Shown here one piece after another: positions 17,628 to 24,590 of a stretch of 39,583 bases of DNA (within the stretch, counting starts at the first letter, position 1; every line of letters begins with the position of its first letter). Origin of the DNA: Lachnospiraceae bacterium. GTDB taxonomy: Bacteria > Bacillota > Clostridia > Lachnospirales > Lachnospiraceae. The notes under the pieces were generated by a model that was not told the DNA's origin, did not search any database, and saw only the letters and a program-made list of their open reading frames with translations. The position numbers and the translations under genes were made by a program. Where the stretch lies: the NCBI GenBank assembly GCA_017442865.1, contig JAFRXK010000036.1, forward strand, positions 1 through 39,583, written 5' to 3'.

Positions 17628-18560
17628 CTAGATTCTATACTTCGTTATCTCCTTCCAGTTTGCAGGGAATCCCATAGCATTTAATAATTTAAGCTCACTA
17701 ATACAATGGCTTTGGCTTAAACATTTATCAATGCTTCTTATAAGTTCTTTTTTAAACTCTTTAAAATCATCCTTTGAAAGCAAGTATCTAAATGCTATCA
17801 CTATGCAAAACAAATCTTTTTTACCCATCAAATACTGCGTTCCTGTTTGAGGAATATTAAGCTTAAGGTGTAATTTTGTGTTTGGAATTTCGGAATAGAC
17901 TTTATGTGAAAATAATCGTTCGTTGTGCGCGCATACATTACGATACAAAACAAGAACCTTCAGATACTGTTCAAGCTCACGCTCACTCACATGAACATAA
18001 TTATGGCTAATTTTACTTCGAATACTCGCCGGCAAAAATGCATACATTTTTGAAATCTGCCCGAATGTCATCGCATTAACCAATACCCATAGCGGCACAT
18101 TTTGATAAACGCGGCGCTGATATATAAGAAAATCATAGTCAGTATTTGAGTTTGCTAACTGAGACATCATTTTGACAAGTTTATTTATCCCGCGCTGATT
18201 TTTTCTGGAATAATTATAATTTGAGGTGGACAGATATGCTGACTGACGTTCTCCATAGACTTCACAAAACGCATATGAAATCAAATTGCGCATTTTCTTC
18301 TCAATCTGGCAAAGATGCCGAAAAAACAGTTCATGCAGCCGATTGTCAAATTCATATAAATTATATATATCTTCAAAATGTGTATCTTCACGATAAACTC
18401 TCGTCATAGGATCCAAAAACAAAGTCTTGTACCCTCCAATCAAAGTAAAATATCCTACATCACGCAGCTTTTCTTGCGCCTTTTTAATATCACTAATTAT
18501 CAAATGTTTTTCATATATCAATTTATTTATCTGCTGTGTGTATGTAAGAAATGGCTTCAT
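17628..18560 (-). CDS. Abi_2 (AbiF/AbiD-type) HEPN abortive-infection protein
   Basis: 310 residues. An upstream open stretch to 18764 overlaps the leader RNA; ATG 18560 is chosen because GGAGGTG lies 9 nt before it and MKPFLTYTQQINKLI matches Abi_2 N-termini. Family landmarks are the KLRDVGYFTLIGGYKTLF segment and NLYEFDNRLHELFF followed by QIEKKMRNLI. A HEPN ribonuclease motif R-x4-H is intact as RNVCAH (residues 207-212). AbiD/AbiF proteins give phage resistance by abortive infection, and HEPN domains of this kind usually cleave RNA. No signal peptide or membrane segment; cytoplasmic. It lies about 80 nt downstream of a terminator ending a short structured RNA, with no convincing second promoter, so expression probably needs readthrough. 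Confidence 0.85.
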   Translation of the reverse strand: MKPFLTYTQQINKLIYEKHLIISDIKKAQEKLRDVGYFTLIGGYKTLFLDPMTRVYREDTHFEDIYNLYEFDNRLHELFFRHLCQIEKKMRNLISYAFCEVYGERQSAYLSTSNYNYSRKNQRGINKLVKMMSQLANSNTDYDFLIYQRRVYQNVPLWVLVNAMTFGQISKMYAFLPASIRSKISHNYVHVSERELEQYLKVLVLYRNVCAHNERLFSHKVYSEIPNTKLHLKLNIPQTGTQYLMGKKDLFCIVIAFRYLLSKDDFKEFKKELIRSIDKCLSQSHCISELKLLNAMGFPANWKEITKYRI

Positions 18561-18639
18561 CAGCTTTAACACCTCCAGATTGATTTTGATATCAAAAGAA
18601 ATATAGATTTTATAATAAAGACGTTGTAGATACGGGTGT

Positions 18640-18668
18640 AAAAAAGGAGGGCCCTCAGGTCCTCCCCC
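18640..18668 (-). terminator. Rho-independent terminator between the leader RNA and the Abi gene
   Basis: On the minus strand GGAGG (18665-18661) pairs with CCTCC (18650-18646), then one A/C mismatch, CC/GG and a UGAG loop. It is followed by six T residues (18645-18640). Preceding G residues can extend the stem by G-U pairing with the tract, which would weaken termination. Confidence 0.75.
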
Positions 18669-18705
18669 GGTCTCAGGCATCTCAAGTTTCTGAAACCTAA
18701 TCGCT
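18640..18705 (-). ncRNA. Predicted structured RNA upstream of the Abi gene (abiF-RNA-like)
   Basis: The transcript expected from the promoter at 18712-18740 starts near 18705 and ends at the T-tract near 18640, about 66 nt. GGTTTCAG (18697-18690) pairs with CTGAGACC (18676-18669; 8 bp, one G-U) around a 13-nt loop, and a GC-rich terminator hairpin follows. From memory, a conserved 'abiF RNA' motif has been described upstream of abiF genes; I cannot confirm that this one matches its covariance model. Alternatives are a leader attenuator or simply a terminator for the upstream gene. Confidence 0.6.
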
Positions 18706-18711
18706 GACTGT

Positions 18712-18740
18712 AGTCTACTCCAATACAAGCCTTCTGTCAA
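18712..18740 (-). promoter_or_regulatory. Promoter of the Abi-associated RNA
   Basis: TTGACA (18740-18735), a 17-bp spacer, TAGACT (18717-18712) on the minus strand. It is a near-consensus sigma-A promoter placed about 45 nt before the terminator stem and 150 nt before the Abi start codon. Confidence 0.75.
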
Positions 18741-18817
18741 GCACTTTTTTGGAATTACAGCCATTTTATTATATGCTGTTTAGGCGTTTTTATAATATAT
18801 AATTTGCAATACTCCTT

Positions 18818-19966
18818 TTACTTTCCAAACACTTCTACAGCTCTATCCATATTTTCTCTTATCTTCACGCCAAACGGGCATCTGCTCTCGCATGCGCCGC
18901 ACTTGATACACTCGCCCGCATGATGCTCCAACACCTCATAATGCTCTCTTACTGTCTCCGGAACGATTCCCTGTGCCAACGCAAGATTCAAAAATTTTGT
19001 AACATCTGCAATGCATATATGCATCGGACAAGGCTCGCAGTGACTGCAATACATACAATGTCCCTCCCAGCTTATCTTCGGAAATGAAGCAAAAGCCTTT
19101 GCGTAGTCCCTTTCTTCATCCGATGCGTCTTCATAAGCCGCACTCTCTTTAAGCTGATTGACAGAATGTGCGCCTGCAAGCACAGTTGACACGCCCGGGC
19201 GTGTCAGCGCATAGTGAATACATTGACTTGCCGTAAGCGCAACGCCTGCAGGTGAAAGCTTTTCATTTAACAAATCACCGCCTCCAAAGCATTTCATGAC
19301 TGTTATTCCTACTCCCATGCTCTGGCACATCTCGTAAAGAGCCTGTCTGTCAGGGTCCATATTTACAAGTTTATTCTCATACGCCTCATCCGCCCATAAA
19401 TCATCTACATTTTCACTTGCCGGCTGTAAATCATAACAAGGGTTTACACTGAACATAAGCACTTCTATTATGCCCGTCTTAACAGCTTCCATTGCAACCA
19501 AAGGATTGTGGCTGCTAAGTCCGATATGATGAATTCTGCCCTGTTTTTTAAGCTCAACGGCATAATCCAGAATACCATTCGAAACAATACTGTTCCAGTC
19601 TTTCATGGCGTCGCAGTAATGAATCATACCCACGTCCAGATAATCAGTCTGCAGCAGGCGCATCATCTCCTCAAAGCCTTCCTTCACCTTATTTAAATTT
19701 CTTGTCCTCAAATACTGTCCTTTTTCCCAGATGGAACAGATATGTGATTGAATATAGAACTTTTCGCGTCTGCCCTTCAAGGCATCGCCCACCGCCCTTC
19801 TAAGCTCAGGATCCGATGCATACAGGTCAAAATAATTTATTCCCAGCTTCAAAGCTTCATCAAACAACTGCTTTGTCATGCGGTAATTATCTTCTGCAAA
19901 GCCTTCACATCCCATTCCAATTTCACTTACCATTAATCCCGTATTACCTAATTCACGATATTTCAT
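18818..19966 (-). CDS. Aldo/keto reductase with C-terminal 2[4Fe-4S] ferredoxin-like domain
   Basis: 382 residues. The N-terminal TIM-barrel aldo/keto reductase begins YRELGNTGLMVSEIGMGCEG and contains GINYFDLYASDPELRRAVG, IGLSSHN and GVSTVLAG. The C-terminal part carries two iron-sulfur cysteine sets: Cys304, 307, 310, 313 followed by Pro, and Cys353, 356, 359, 363 followed by Pro. This architecture (COG1453 type) is common in anaerobic Bacillota; the cofactor-linked electron path is presumed, the substrate unknown. A good ribosome binding site (GGAGGTAG) precedes ATG 19966. The gene is monocistronic, with a promoter buried in a palindrome and spaced repeats upstream. Confidence 0.92.
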   Translation of the reverse strand: MKYRELGNTGLMVSEIGMGCEGFAEDNYRMTKQLFDEALKLGINYFDLYASDPELRRAVGDALKGRREKFYIQSHICSIWEKGQYLRTRNLNKVKEGFEEMMRLLQTDYLDVGMIHYCDAMKDWNSIVSNGILDYAVELKKQGRIHHIGLSSHNPLVAMEAVKTGIIEVLMFSVNPCYDLQPASENVDDLWADEAYENKLVNMDPDRQALYEMCQSMGVGITVMKCFGGGDLLNEKLSPAGVALTASQCIHYALTRPGVSTVLAGAHSVNQLKESAAYEDASDEERDYAKAFASFPKISWEGHCMYCSHCEPCPMHICIADVTKFLNLALAQGIVPETVREHYEVLEHHAGECIKCGACESRCPFGVKIRENMDRAVEVFGK

Positions 19967-20004
19967 CTTCTTCTACCTCCCGCTTTATAAAAACAAGCAT
20001 AAAA

Positions 20005-20043
20005 AATCCCTTCTAAAGAATATTATATTCTCAAGAAGGGATT
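20005..20043. promoter_or_regulatory. Long palindrome covering the aldo/keto reductase promoter (operator candidate)
   Basis: AATCCCTTCT (20005-20014) and AGAAGGGATT (20034-20043) are perfect inverted copies; inside them AGAATA and TATTCT form a second stem around TTA. The -10 element TATAAT lies at its centre. On the minus strand it is followed by TTTTTT, so it also looks like a terminator for readthrough transcripts. The central promoter makes an operator reading equally likely. Confidence 0.6.
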
Positions 20044-20050
20044 GTATCAA
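20022..20050 (-). promoter_or_regulatory. Promoter of the aldo/keto reductase gene
   Basis: TTGATA (20050-20045), a 17-bp spacer, TATAAT (20027-20022) on the minus strand. Transcription would start inside the right part of the palindrome, so the hairpin would not form in this transcript. Confidence 0.65.
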
Positions 20051-20068
20051 GAAAAAAAATTATTGAAC

Positions 20069-20152
20069 TATTCCCTCATTTTTTTGTGTATATAGTCCAT
20101 TATTCGCTCATTTTTTTGTAGTAAACACTGATTATTCGCTCATTTTTTTGTA
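20069..20152. repeat. Three direct repeats at 32-bp spacing upstream of the aldo/keto reductase promoter
   Basis: TATTCGCTCATTTTTTTGT occurs at 20101-20119 and 20133-20151, and with one mismatch (TATTCCCTC...) at 20069-20087. The period is exactly 32 bp, close to three helical turns, and the array ends 19 bp upstream of the -35 element. Each copy carries a 7-nt A-tract on the minus strand. Confidence 0.85.
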
Positions 20153-20172
20153 TTTCATTTTTTAGTACACAT

Positions 20173-20197
20173 AAAAAGGAGGACTTTTATGTCCTCC
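20173..20197 (-). terminator. Rho-independent terminator after the VWA gene
   Basis: GGAGGAC (20197-20191 on the minus strand) pairs with GTCCTCC (20184-20178) around a 6-nt loop and is followed by TTTTT (20177-20173). It lies 14 nt after the stop codon. Confidence 0.85.
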
Positions 20198-20210
20198 CTT
20201 GCCTCATATA

Positions 20211-20867
20211 TTATCCTCTGTTTTCAAAATCTTCCTCAATCTCCTCTTTCCAGTCGCTCGCAAGCGCCTCTTTCTTTGCGCCACAGGCGCGTACTCTGCT
20301 GACTGCCTTACTGAGTACGCTGAAATTGAGTGCTGTACCCATGCTGTCACATTTGTATTCAACTGCATGGTCTGCATTTATGCCAAAGCGTCCCGCAACG
20401 TCGATTGCATCAATATTTGCTCCAAGGAATAAAAACTCCCAGTTTGCCTTCTCCTTCTGCTGCTCAACCAGCTTCTTTACCTTGTCATAGCTATACTCTT
20501 TGCTGGAATTCTCCATGCCATCCGTTGTAATGACAAACAGCGTCTTTTCCGGGCGGTCTTCCTCTCTGATGTGCTTATGTATCGTCTTGATGTGGCTGAT
20601 TGTGACACCTATAGCATCCAGAAGTGCCGTGCATCCTCTCACAAAATACTCCTCACCGGTGATTTCAGCGACCTCGTCAAGCTTCACCCTGTCGTGCAGC
20701 GTCTCGATTTTGTCATCAAAAAGCACCGTAGAGATAATCGCGTCGCCCTCCTCATTCTTCTGCTTGCGAAGCATTGAGTTGTAGCCGCCAATTGTATCGC
20801 TTTCCAATCCTCCCATTGAACCGCTTCTGTCTAATATAAATACAAGCTCTGTTAAACCCTTCTTCAT
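20211..20867 (-). CDS. von Willebrand factor A domain protein with intact MIDAS
   Basis: A 218-residue soluble protein that is essentially one VWA domain. The metal-ion-dependent adhesion site is complete: DRSGS (Asp13, Ser15, Ser17), Thr80 in RGCTALLDAIG and Asp116 in ITTDGMEN. Proteins of this size without signal peptide act in the cytoplasm as metal-dependent interaction modules, often beside stress or tellurite-type gene sets. ATG 20867 is chosen over an upstream in-frame start at 20972 because GGAGGT lies 8 nt before it. It ends at a strong terminator. Its natural partner may be the linker protein at 22287-23096, now separated by the GH105 gene. Confidence 0.88.
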   Translation of the reverse strand: MKKGLTELVFILDRSGSMGGLESDTIGGYNSMLRKQKNEEGDAIISTVLFDDKIETLHDRVKLDEVAEITGEEYFVRGCTALLDAIGVTISHIKTIHKHIREEDRPEKTLFVITTDGMENSSKEYSYDKVKKLVEQQKEKANWEFLFLGANIDAIDVAGRFGINADHAVEYKCDSMGTALNFSVLSKAVSRVRACGAKKEALASDWKEEIEEDFENRG

Positions 20868-20895
20868 AATACTTACCTCCTGAATTTTTTTTAAA

Positions 20896-20940
20896 TTTAA
20901 GTCCTGAATATATCTGACAAAACAATATGTAAGACTTAAA
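20896..20940. repeat. Inverted repeat upstream of the VWA gene
   Basis: TTTAAGTC (20896-20903) and GACTTAAA (20933-20940) are perfect inverted copies 29 bp apart, 30-75 bp before the start codon. No clear sigma-A promoter was resolved here; the repeat may be an operator. Confidence 0.4.
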
Positions 20941-21013
20941 TCTCTTGTTTGTAAGGTAAGTATAAATGCCAAAATATTTTATGTGGTCGCCTGCCGGGTG
21001 ACATTTCTATCAC

Positions 21014-21055
21014 TCTGTTATCCCGCTTGCCCACAGCACCGCCGCCAAAATCATA
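21014..21055 (-). pseudogene. Remnant resembling the C-terminus of a second GH105 gene
   Basis: The minus strand here encodes AAVLWASGITE followed by a stop, nearly matching the C-terminus of the intact GH105 protein (AAVLWVSEVIEYR). At the DNA level CCCACAGCACCGCCGCCA is present both here (about 21030-21047) and in the intact gene's end (about 21098-21115). It looks like the tail of a deleted tandem copy, or a recombination scar. Confidence 0.5.
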
Positions 21056-21071
21056 TTTATTTTACGCTCAA

Positions 21072-22148
21072 TTATCTGTACTCAATAACCTCACTTACCC
21101 ACAGCACCGCCGCCACAGCCTCCTTTGCATTGACGGTTTTAGGAAATGTAATGTATGCATCATAATTGTTCTGAACACCAAGCCCATCGCATGCATCATA
21201 AACATCCACCAGTCCGTCAGCATTTACAATGCATTTGCTTAAAACTCCATGATAGCATTTGTCGATTACCTGCTGATACTTCGCTGCATCGCCGATACCA
21301 AGCTTAACCGCAGCAGCAAATGCGTATAAGAACATTGCGCTGCCGGATGTGTCCGTCCAGTTGTCAGGATTTTCTCCCTTGTCTACGACCTGATAAAACA
21401 GTCCGGACTGCTTATCGGCAAGCTCTGAAAGTGTATTTAAAAGCATTTCCAGCCTCTCGCAGACCGTCTTGCGGTAAGGATAAGTCTCCGGCATCATTCG
21501 TGCAGTCTCAGCCAGTATAAGCGCATACCAGCCAAGCCCCTCGCTCCAGACATCAGTAGATTTTCCTGTGAGCCTGTTCGCCCACGGAGTGTCCTCGCTT
21601 TCGCTGTAGCCATGATATAAAAGCCCGCCCTTTTTGTGGCAGCATCCGAAAATCGCTTCAAGCTGCTTTTCAAGCTCCTCATAGCAGACTCCATTGCAGC
21701 CAATCATTTTTTCATAATAATTCAGAAACATTCCGCCCATAAACACGCCATCAACCCACATCTGACCGACAAGACCTCTTGCATGCATAAAGCCGCCATT
21801 TGCAATGCGCGGATAGTCTGCAAACTTGCACAAAATACTGTAGCTTGCCTTTTTGTAGCGCTCCTCACCGGTCTGGTTGTACGCCCATACAATAACAGCT
21901 CCCGGAAGCATATCGTCCATGCTGCCACCCGTAAAGCGGTAAAGTTCGCCGTCCGGGCTTACATGAAAATCTGCATATTTTAAAACATAATCGCGGTATT
22001 TACTCTCGCCTGTCGATTCATACAAATGAATAAAGCCAAGGAGCATAAAGCCCTGCGAATAAGTCCATGAATTAAACGGATAGTTGTCCGGGTGCGGAAA
22101 CCTGCGCATAATGGTATCCGCTAATTGTAATGATAATTTCTTCTCCAT
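21072..22148 (-). CDS. Glycoside hydrolase family 105 (unsaturated rhamnogalacturonyl hydrolase-like)
   Basis: A 358-residue cytoplasmic (alpha/alpha)6-barrel enzyme. The segments NSWTYSQGFMLLGFIHLYE, TGGSMDDMLPGAVIVWAY, GQMWVDGVFMGGMFL (Asp133 is the expected general acid/base position of YteR/YesR-type enzymes) and STDVWSEGLGWYALIL match GH105. These enzymes remove the unsaturated galacturonyl residue left by pectate or rhamnogalacturonan lyases. There is no signal peptide, so it acts on imported oligosaccharides. ATG 22148 is preferred over the upstream frame because GGGAG lies 7 nt before it. No pectin transporter or lyase genes are next to it here. Confidence 0.9.
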   Translation of the reverse strand: MEKKLSLQLADTIMRRFPHPDNYPFNSWTYSQGFMLLGFIHLYESTGESKYRDYVLKYADFHVSPDGELYRFTGGSMDDMLPGAVIVWAYNQTGEERYKKASYSILCKFADYPRIANGGFMHARGLVGQMWVDGVFMGGMFLNYYEKMIGCNGVCYEELEKQLEAIFGCCHKKGGLLYHGYSESEDTPWANRLTGKSTDVWSEGLGWYALILAETARMMPETYPYRKTVCERLEMLLNTLSELADKQSGLFYQVVDKGENPDNWTDTSGSAMFLYAFAAAVKLGIGDAAKYQQVIDKCYHGVLSKCIVNADGLVDVYDACDGLGVQNNYDAYITFPKTVNAKEAVAAVLWVSEVIEYR

Positions 22149-22232
22149 TTTTTTCTCCCTTCCGGCTAACAAAAACATATTCTGCTCTGCAGGATTATAA
22201 ACGTCCGGCGGCTCGAATTATCGACATTATTC

Positions 22233-22274
22233 CACCTGACCTAAAATATGCACCTGGCCCAAAATATGTATCTG
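22233..22274. repeat. 18-bp tandem direct repeats upstream of the GH105 gene
   Basis: CACCTGACCTAAAATATG (22233-22250) is followed by CACCTGGCCCAAAATATG (22251-22268; two mismatches) and a partial third half-site (TATCTGACG). They lie 85-125 bp before the GH105 start codon and just after the stop of the preceding gene, a position fitting a transcription-factor site. Confidence 0.7.
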
Positions 22275-22286
22275 ACGCACAGTGTT

Positions 22287-23096
22287 TTACTCACCAAGCA
22301 TAGGCTGCTTATAATGAAACAGCGCAAGATTTATTGTGTATAAATCATAAATTTTTCTGCCAACAAAGTATTCAATTATCAAATCAAACTTGCTGCTCGG
22401 TGAAAGCGCATATCCTGCCCTAGAAAGCAGATCCTTCGTCTCATCAAGGCCAAGCTCCAACGCAACCGCCAGCGCCAGTACAGTAATCTTCTTTGGCTTA
22501 TAATCAGGGTTGCTTCTAATCTTTGAAAAATGCTTTCTGTCAAGGTTTGCTTTCTTGTAAAGCTCAACGTCCGTCAGCCCGCTGGCATCAATCAGTCTGA
22601 ACAGCCTTTCCTGAAATGTTTCGCTAAGCTGCGATACTACCTCATCAAGACTTCTCTCGTCCTTTTTGCCGCCGTCAGCTTTACCTACCTGCGCAGGCTT
22701 TGACGAAGGTCTGTAAGCTCCGGTCATATTCATCTTCGCTGGCTTCGCCGGCTTTGCTGAGTGCTTGTAAGCTTTAGCTTTGCCCACCTGTGCCGGTTTT
22801 GCTGAAGGTGAATTTACCCCCTCCTCTTTGTCAGGGACATCATCACATATGCTTTCTTCCCTTGCCGCTTCCTCACAGACCTGTGTCTCCTCACAGACCT
22901 CCTCCTTAGGTGACATGAGAGCATCTGAAAACACCTCACCGTTAACCTGAAAATCCGCTCCTTTGCCTGCAAACGCTTCATAATTCTGTGAGGCAAACGA
23001 GCCCATAAAATTTTCAATATAATTTTTATCAATAAAAAGTGAAATATCCTCAAGCAGTTCCCTTGACAATTCGCCCCTTGCATTTTTATCTGACAT
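22287..23096 (-). CDS. Protein with Lys/Pro/Ala-rich linker and conserved C-terminal helical (HTH-like) domain
   Basis: 269 residues. An acidic N-terminal half contains SRELLEDISLFIDKNYIENF. A low-complexity linker at about residues 92-142 has repeated KPAQVGKA and AYxxSxKPA motifs. The C-terminal domain (about 149-260) contains ASGLTDVELYKKANLDRKHF, then SKIRSNPDYKPKK and LSRAGYALSPSSKFDLIIEY. From memory, this last domain is found at the C-terminus of several Bacillota proteins, including macro-domain and VWA-associated ones, and looks like a degenerate helix-turn-helix. Function unknown. ATG 23096 is preferred over 23114 because a G-rich Shine-Dalgarno (GCGGGGTG) precedes it. Confidence 0.75.
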   Translation of the reverse strand: MSDKNARGELSRELLEDISLFIDKNYIENFMGSFASQNYEAFAGKGADFQVNGEVFSDALMSPKEEVCEETQVCEEAAREESICDDVPDKEEGVNSPSAKPAQVGKAKAYKHSAKPAKPAKMNMTGAYRPSSKPAQVGKADGGKKDERSLDEVVSQLSETFQERLFRLIDASGLTDVELYKKANLDRKHFSKIRSNPDYKPKKITVLALAVALELGLDETKDLLSRAGYALSPSSKFDLIIEYFVGRKIYDLYTINLALFHYKQPMLGE

Positions 23097-23203
23097 CAAA
23101 ACACCCCGCTGCATTCAAAAAGCCATGCTTCATATGTAAATTGAATTAATTAAATATCGGCATATTCAAACTAATTTGTATAAATACGCTATGCTATATT
23201 TGC

Positions 23204-23232
23204 ATTATAATACATGTAAAAATATAAAGCAA
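23204..23232 (-). promoter_or_regulatory. Putative promoter of the linker/HTH-like gene
   Basis: TTGCTT (23232-23227), a 17-bp spacer and TATAAT (23209-23204) on the minus strand, about 105 nt before the start codon at 23096, in an AT-rich intergenic region. Confidence 0.5.
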
Positions 23233-23254
23233 TATATGTATAAAAGCGGGTAAT

Positions 23255-24559
23255 TTAATTCTTATTCCATTCGTCTAAATACTGCTGATGTTTCTTTGAT
23301 GCCTGCTTGATAATTTCTGATACATCAGCGTCTTTATTGTTAAGCACTTCATTTACTGCTTTTCCTGCTGCGTAAACAGCGGCATTATCAGCAAGCATTA
23401 TTTTAAATTCTTCCGAATTATTTATTGCCTCATAAAATGATTTGTATAAGGTGTTATTTGTCGTCTTAGATTTTTCAATAATACGTTCTTCAAGCTCTGT
23501 AACCTCCGGACTGTTCCATATCTGAGGATTAAAAATCACCGGAACTCCTGCCGATTCCAAATCAGAGGCATAATCCACTATAAGAGCCTTTTTTGCGTCA
23601 TTAAATACAGGACCATGTCCGGCAAGCTCTAATAGCGTTAAAACTGCTTCTATCTGTTCATCACTGACATACGAAGGAAAGTCAACAGAATCAATCATTA
23701 CCGGACTGCAATTTTTTTGATTTGGAACTGATGGCAGTGCACAGAAGCCTACTTTATCAGCAGGAAGTCCATTCATGACAACCTGTTCCAGAGCATCATT
23801 TGCACCAATAATCATTGCTGCCGAGCCATTACCTACATACTTATATCCAAATAAGCTGTCTTCCGTATAAGAATCTTCAGTAATAATTTCATGCTCCCAC
23901 CTTAGAGATTTTAAAAACTCCATAGCTGAAACTGTATTTTCTGAATCCAAATTTGAAGTATATTTACCATCAGTGTTAACATCATAAAAGCTCTCACTTC
24001 CGAAGCTATTCGCAATGCCTGCAAATGCTGAAGCATCAAACGCATATTCTGTTGGATAGAAAAAGCCTTCGCGTCCGGTCGCAGCCTTAATCTTAGCAGC
24101 GGTTTCAATAAACTCCTCCCATGTCTTAGGATAAACCGGCACACCATTCATATCAGTAAGCCCCGCTTCTTCAAACAACTCTATGTTACATATTAATCCA
24201 AAGCTGCATGCAACATTATACGGCAGCGAGTATATTCTGCCATTATCATCAGATATTGTTGACCTTATTGATTCACTCATCTTATCCAACCAGCCTGTTT
24301 TTTTAAGCATATCCGTAATATCTTTGTTTTTACTGACATAATTATCTTCATTAGCTGAATGCCAGAACTGATGATAATAAGCGGTAGGCCATAAACTGTT
24401 ATCTGCCTGCGATATATCCATATTATTAAATTCGCTTATTTCACTGTCCTTCAATAAAACAATTTCCACGTTAGGATAAATGCTTTTAAACTCTTCAAAA
24501 GCATTTTTAGTGAACATTTCTTCAGAATCCCCTTCAACAAAAATCAGCTTAAAATTCAT
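23255..24559 (-). CDS. Family 1 extracellular solute-binding protein lacking a signal peptide
   Basis: 434 residues, clearly paralogous to the upstream gene (shared patterns GRIYSLPYN/GRIYGVPHD, YPKTWEEF/YPKTWEEL, SAMEFLKSL, ANDA). The family binds sugars or other solutes for ABC importers. Its ATG falls just inside the mature domain, so no signal peptide or lipobox is encoded. The frame is open upstream of the ATG to within the last codons of the previous gene and encodes NIKLSISDKSN there, still resembling mature sequence. No good Shine-Dalgarno is present. Either the 5' end was lost by deletion at the junction with the upstream gene, or the protein is a non-exported remnant. No permease genes are nearby. 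Confidence 0.8.
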   Translation of the reverse strand: MNFKLIFVEGDSEEMFTKNAFEEFKSIYPNVEIVLLKDSEISEFNNMDISQADNSLWPTAYYHQFWHSANEDNYVSKNKDITDMLKKTGWLDKMSESIRSTISDDNGRIYSLPYNVACSFGLICNIELFEEAGLTDMNGVPVYPKTWEEFIETAAKIKAATGREGFFYPTEYAFDASAFAGIANSFGSESFYDVNTDGKYTSNLDSENTVSAMEFLKSLRWEHEIITEDSYTEDSLFGYKYVGNGSAAMIIGANDALEQVVMNGLPADKVGFCALPSVPNQKNCSPVMIDSVDFPSYVSDEQIEAVLTLLELAGHGPVFNDAKKALIVDYASDLESAGVPVIFNPQIWNSPEVTELEERIIEKSKTTNNTLYKSFYEAINNSEEFKIMLADNAAVYAAGKAVNEVLNNKDADVSEIIKQASKKHQQYLDEWNKN

Positions 24560-24590
24560 ATTTGATTTATCCGAAATTGATAATTTAATG

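Noticed and set aside
18561..18764. N-terminal extension of the Abi protein (68 extra residues)
   Set aside because: The stretch overlaps a promoter, a structured RNA and a terminator. The shorter start has a strong ribosome binding site and matches the family N-terminus.
20069..20152. Short CRISPR-like array
   Set aside because: Only three copies, 10-13 bp between them instead of spacer-length gaps, and no cas genes; promoter-proximal regulatory repeats fit better.
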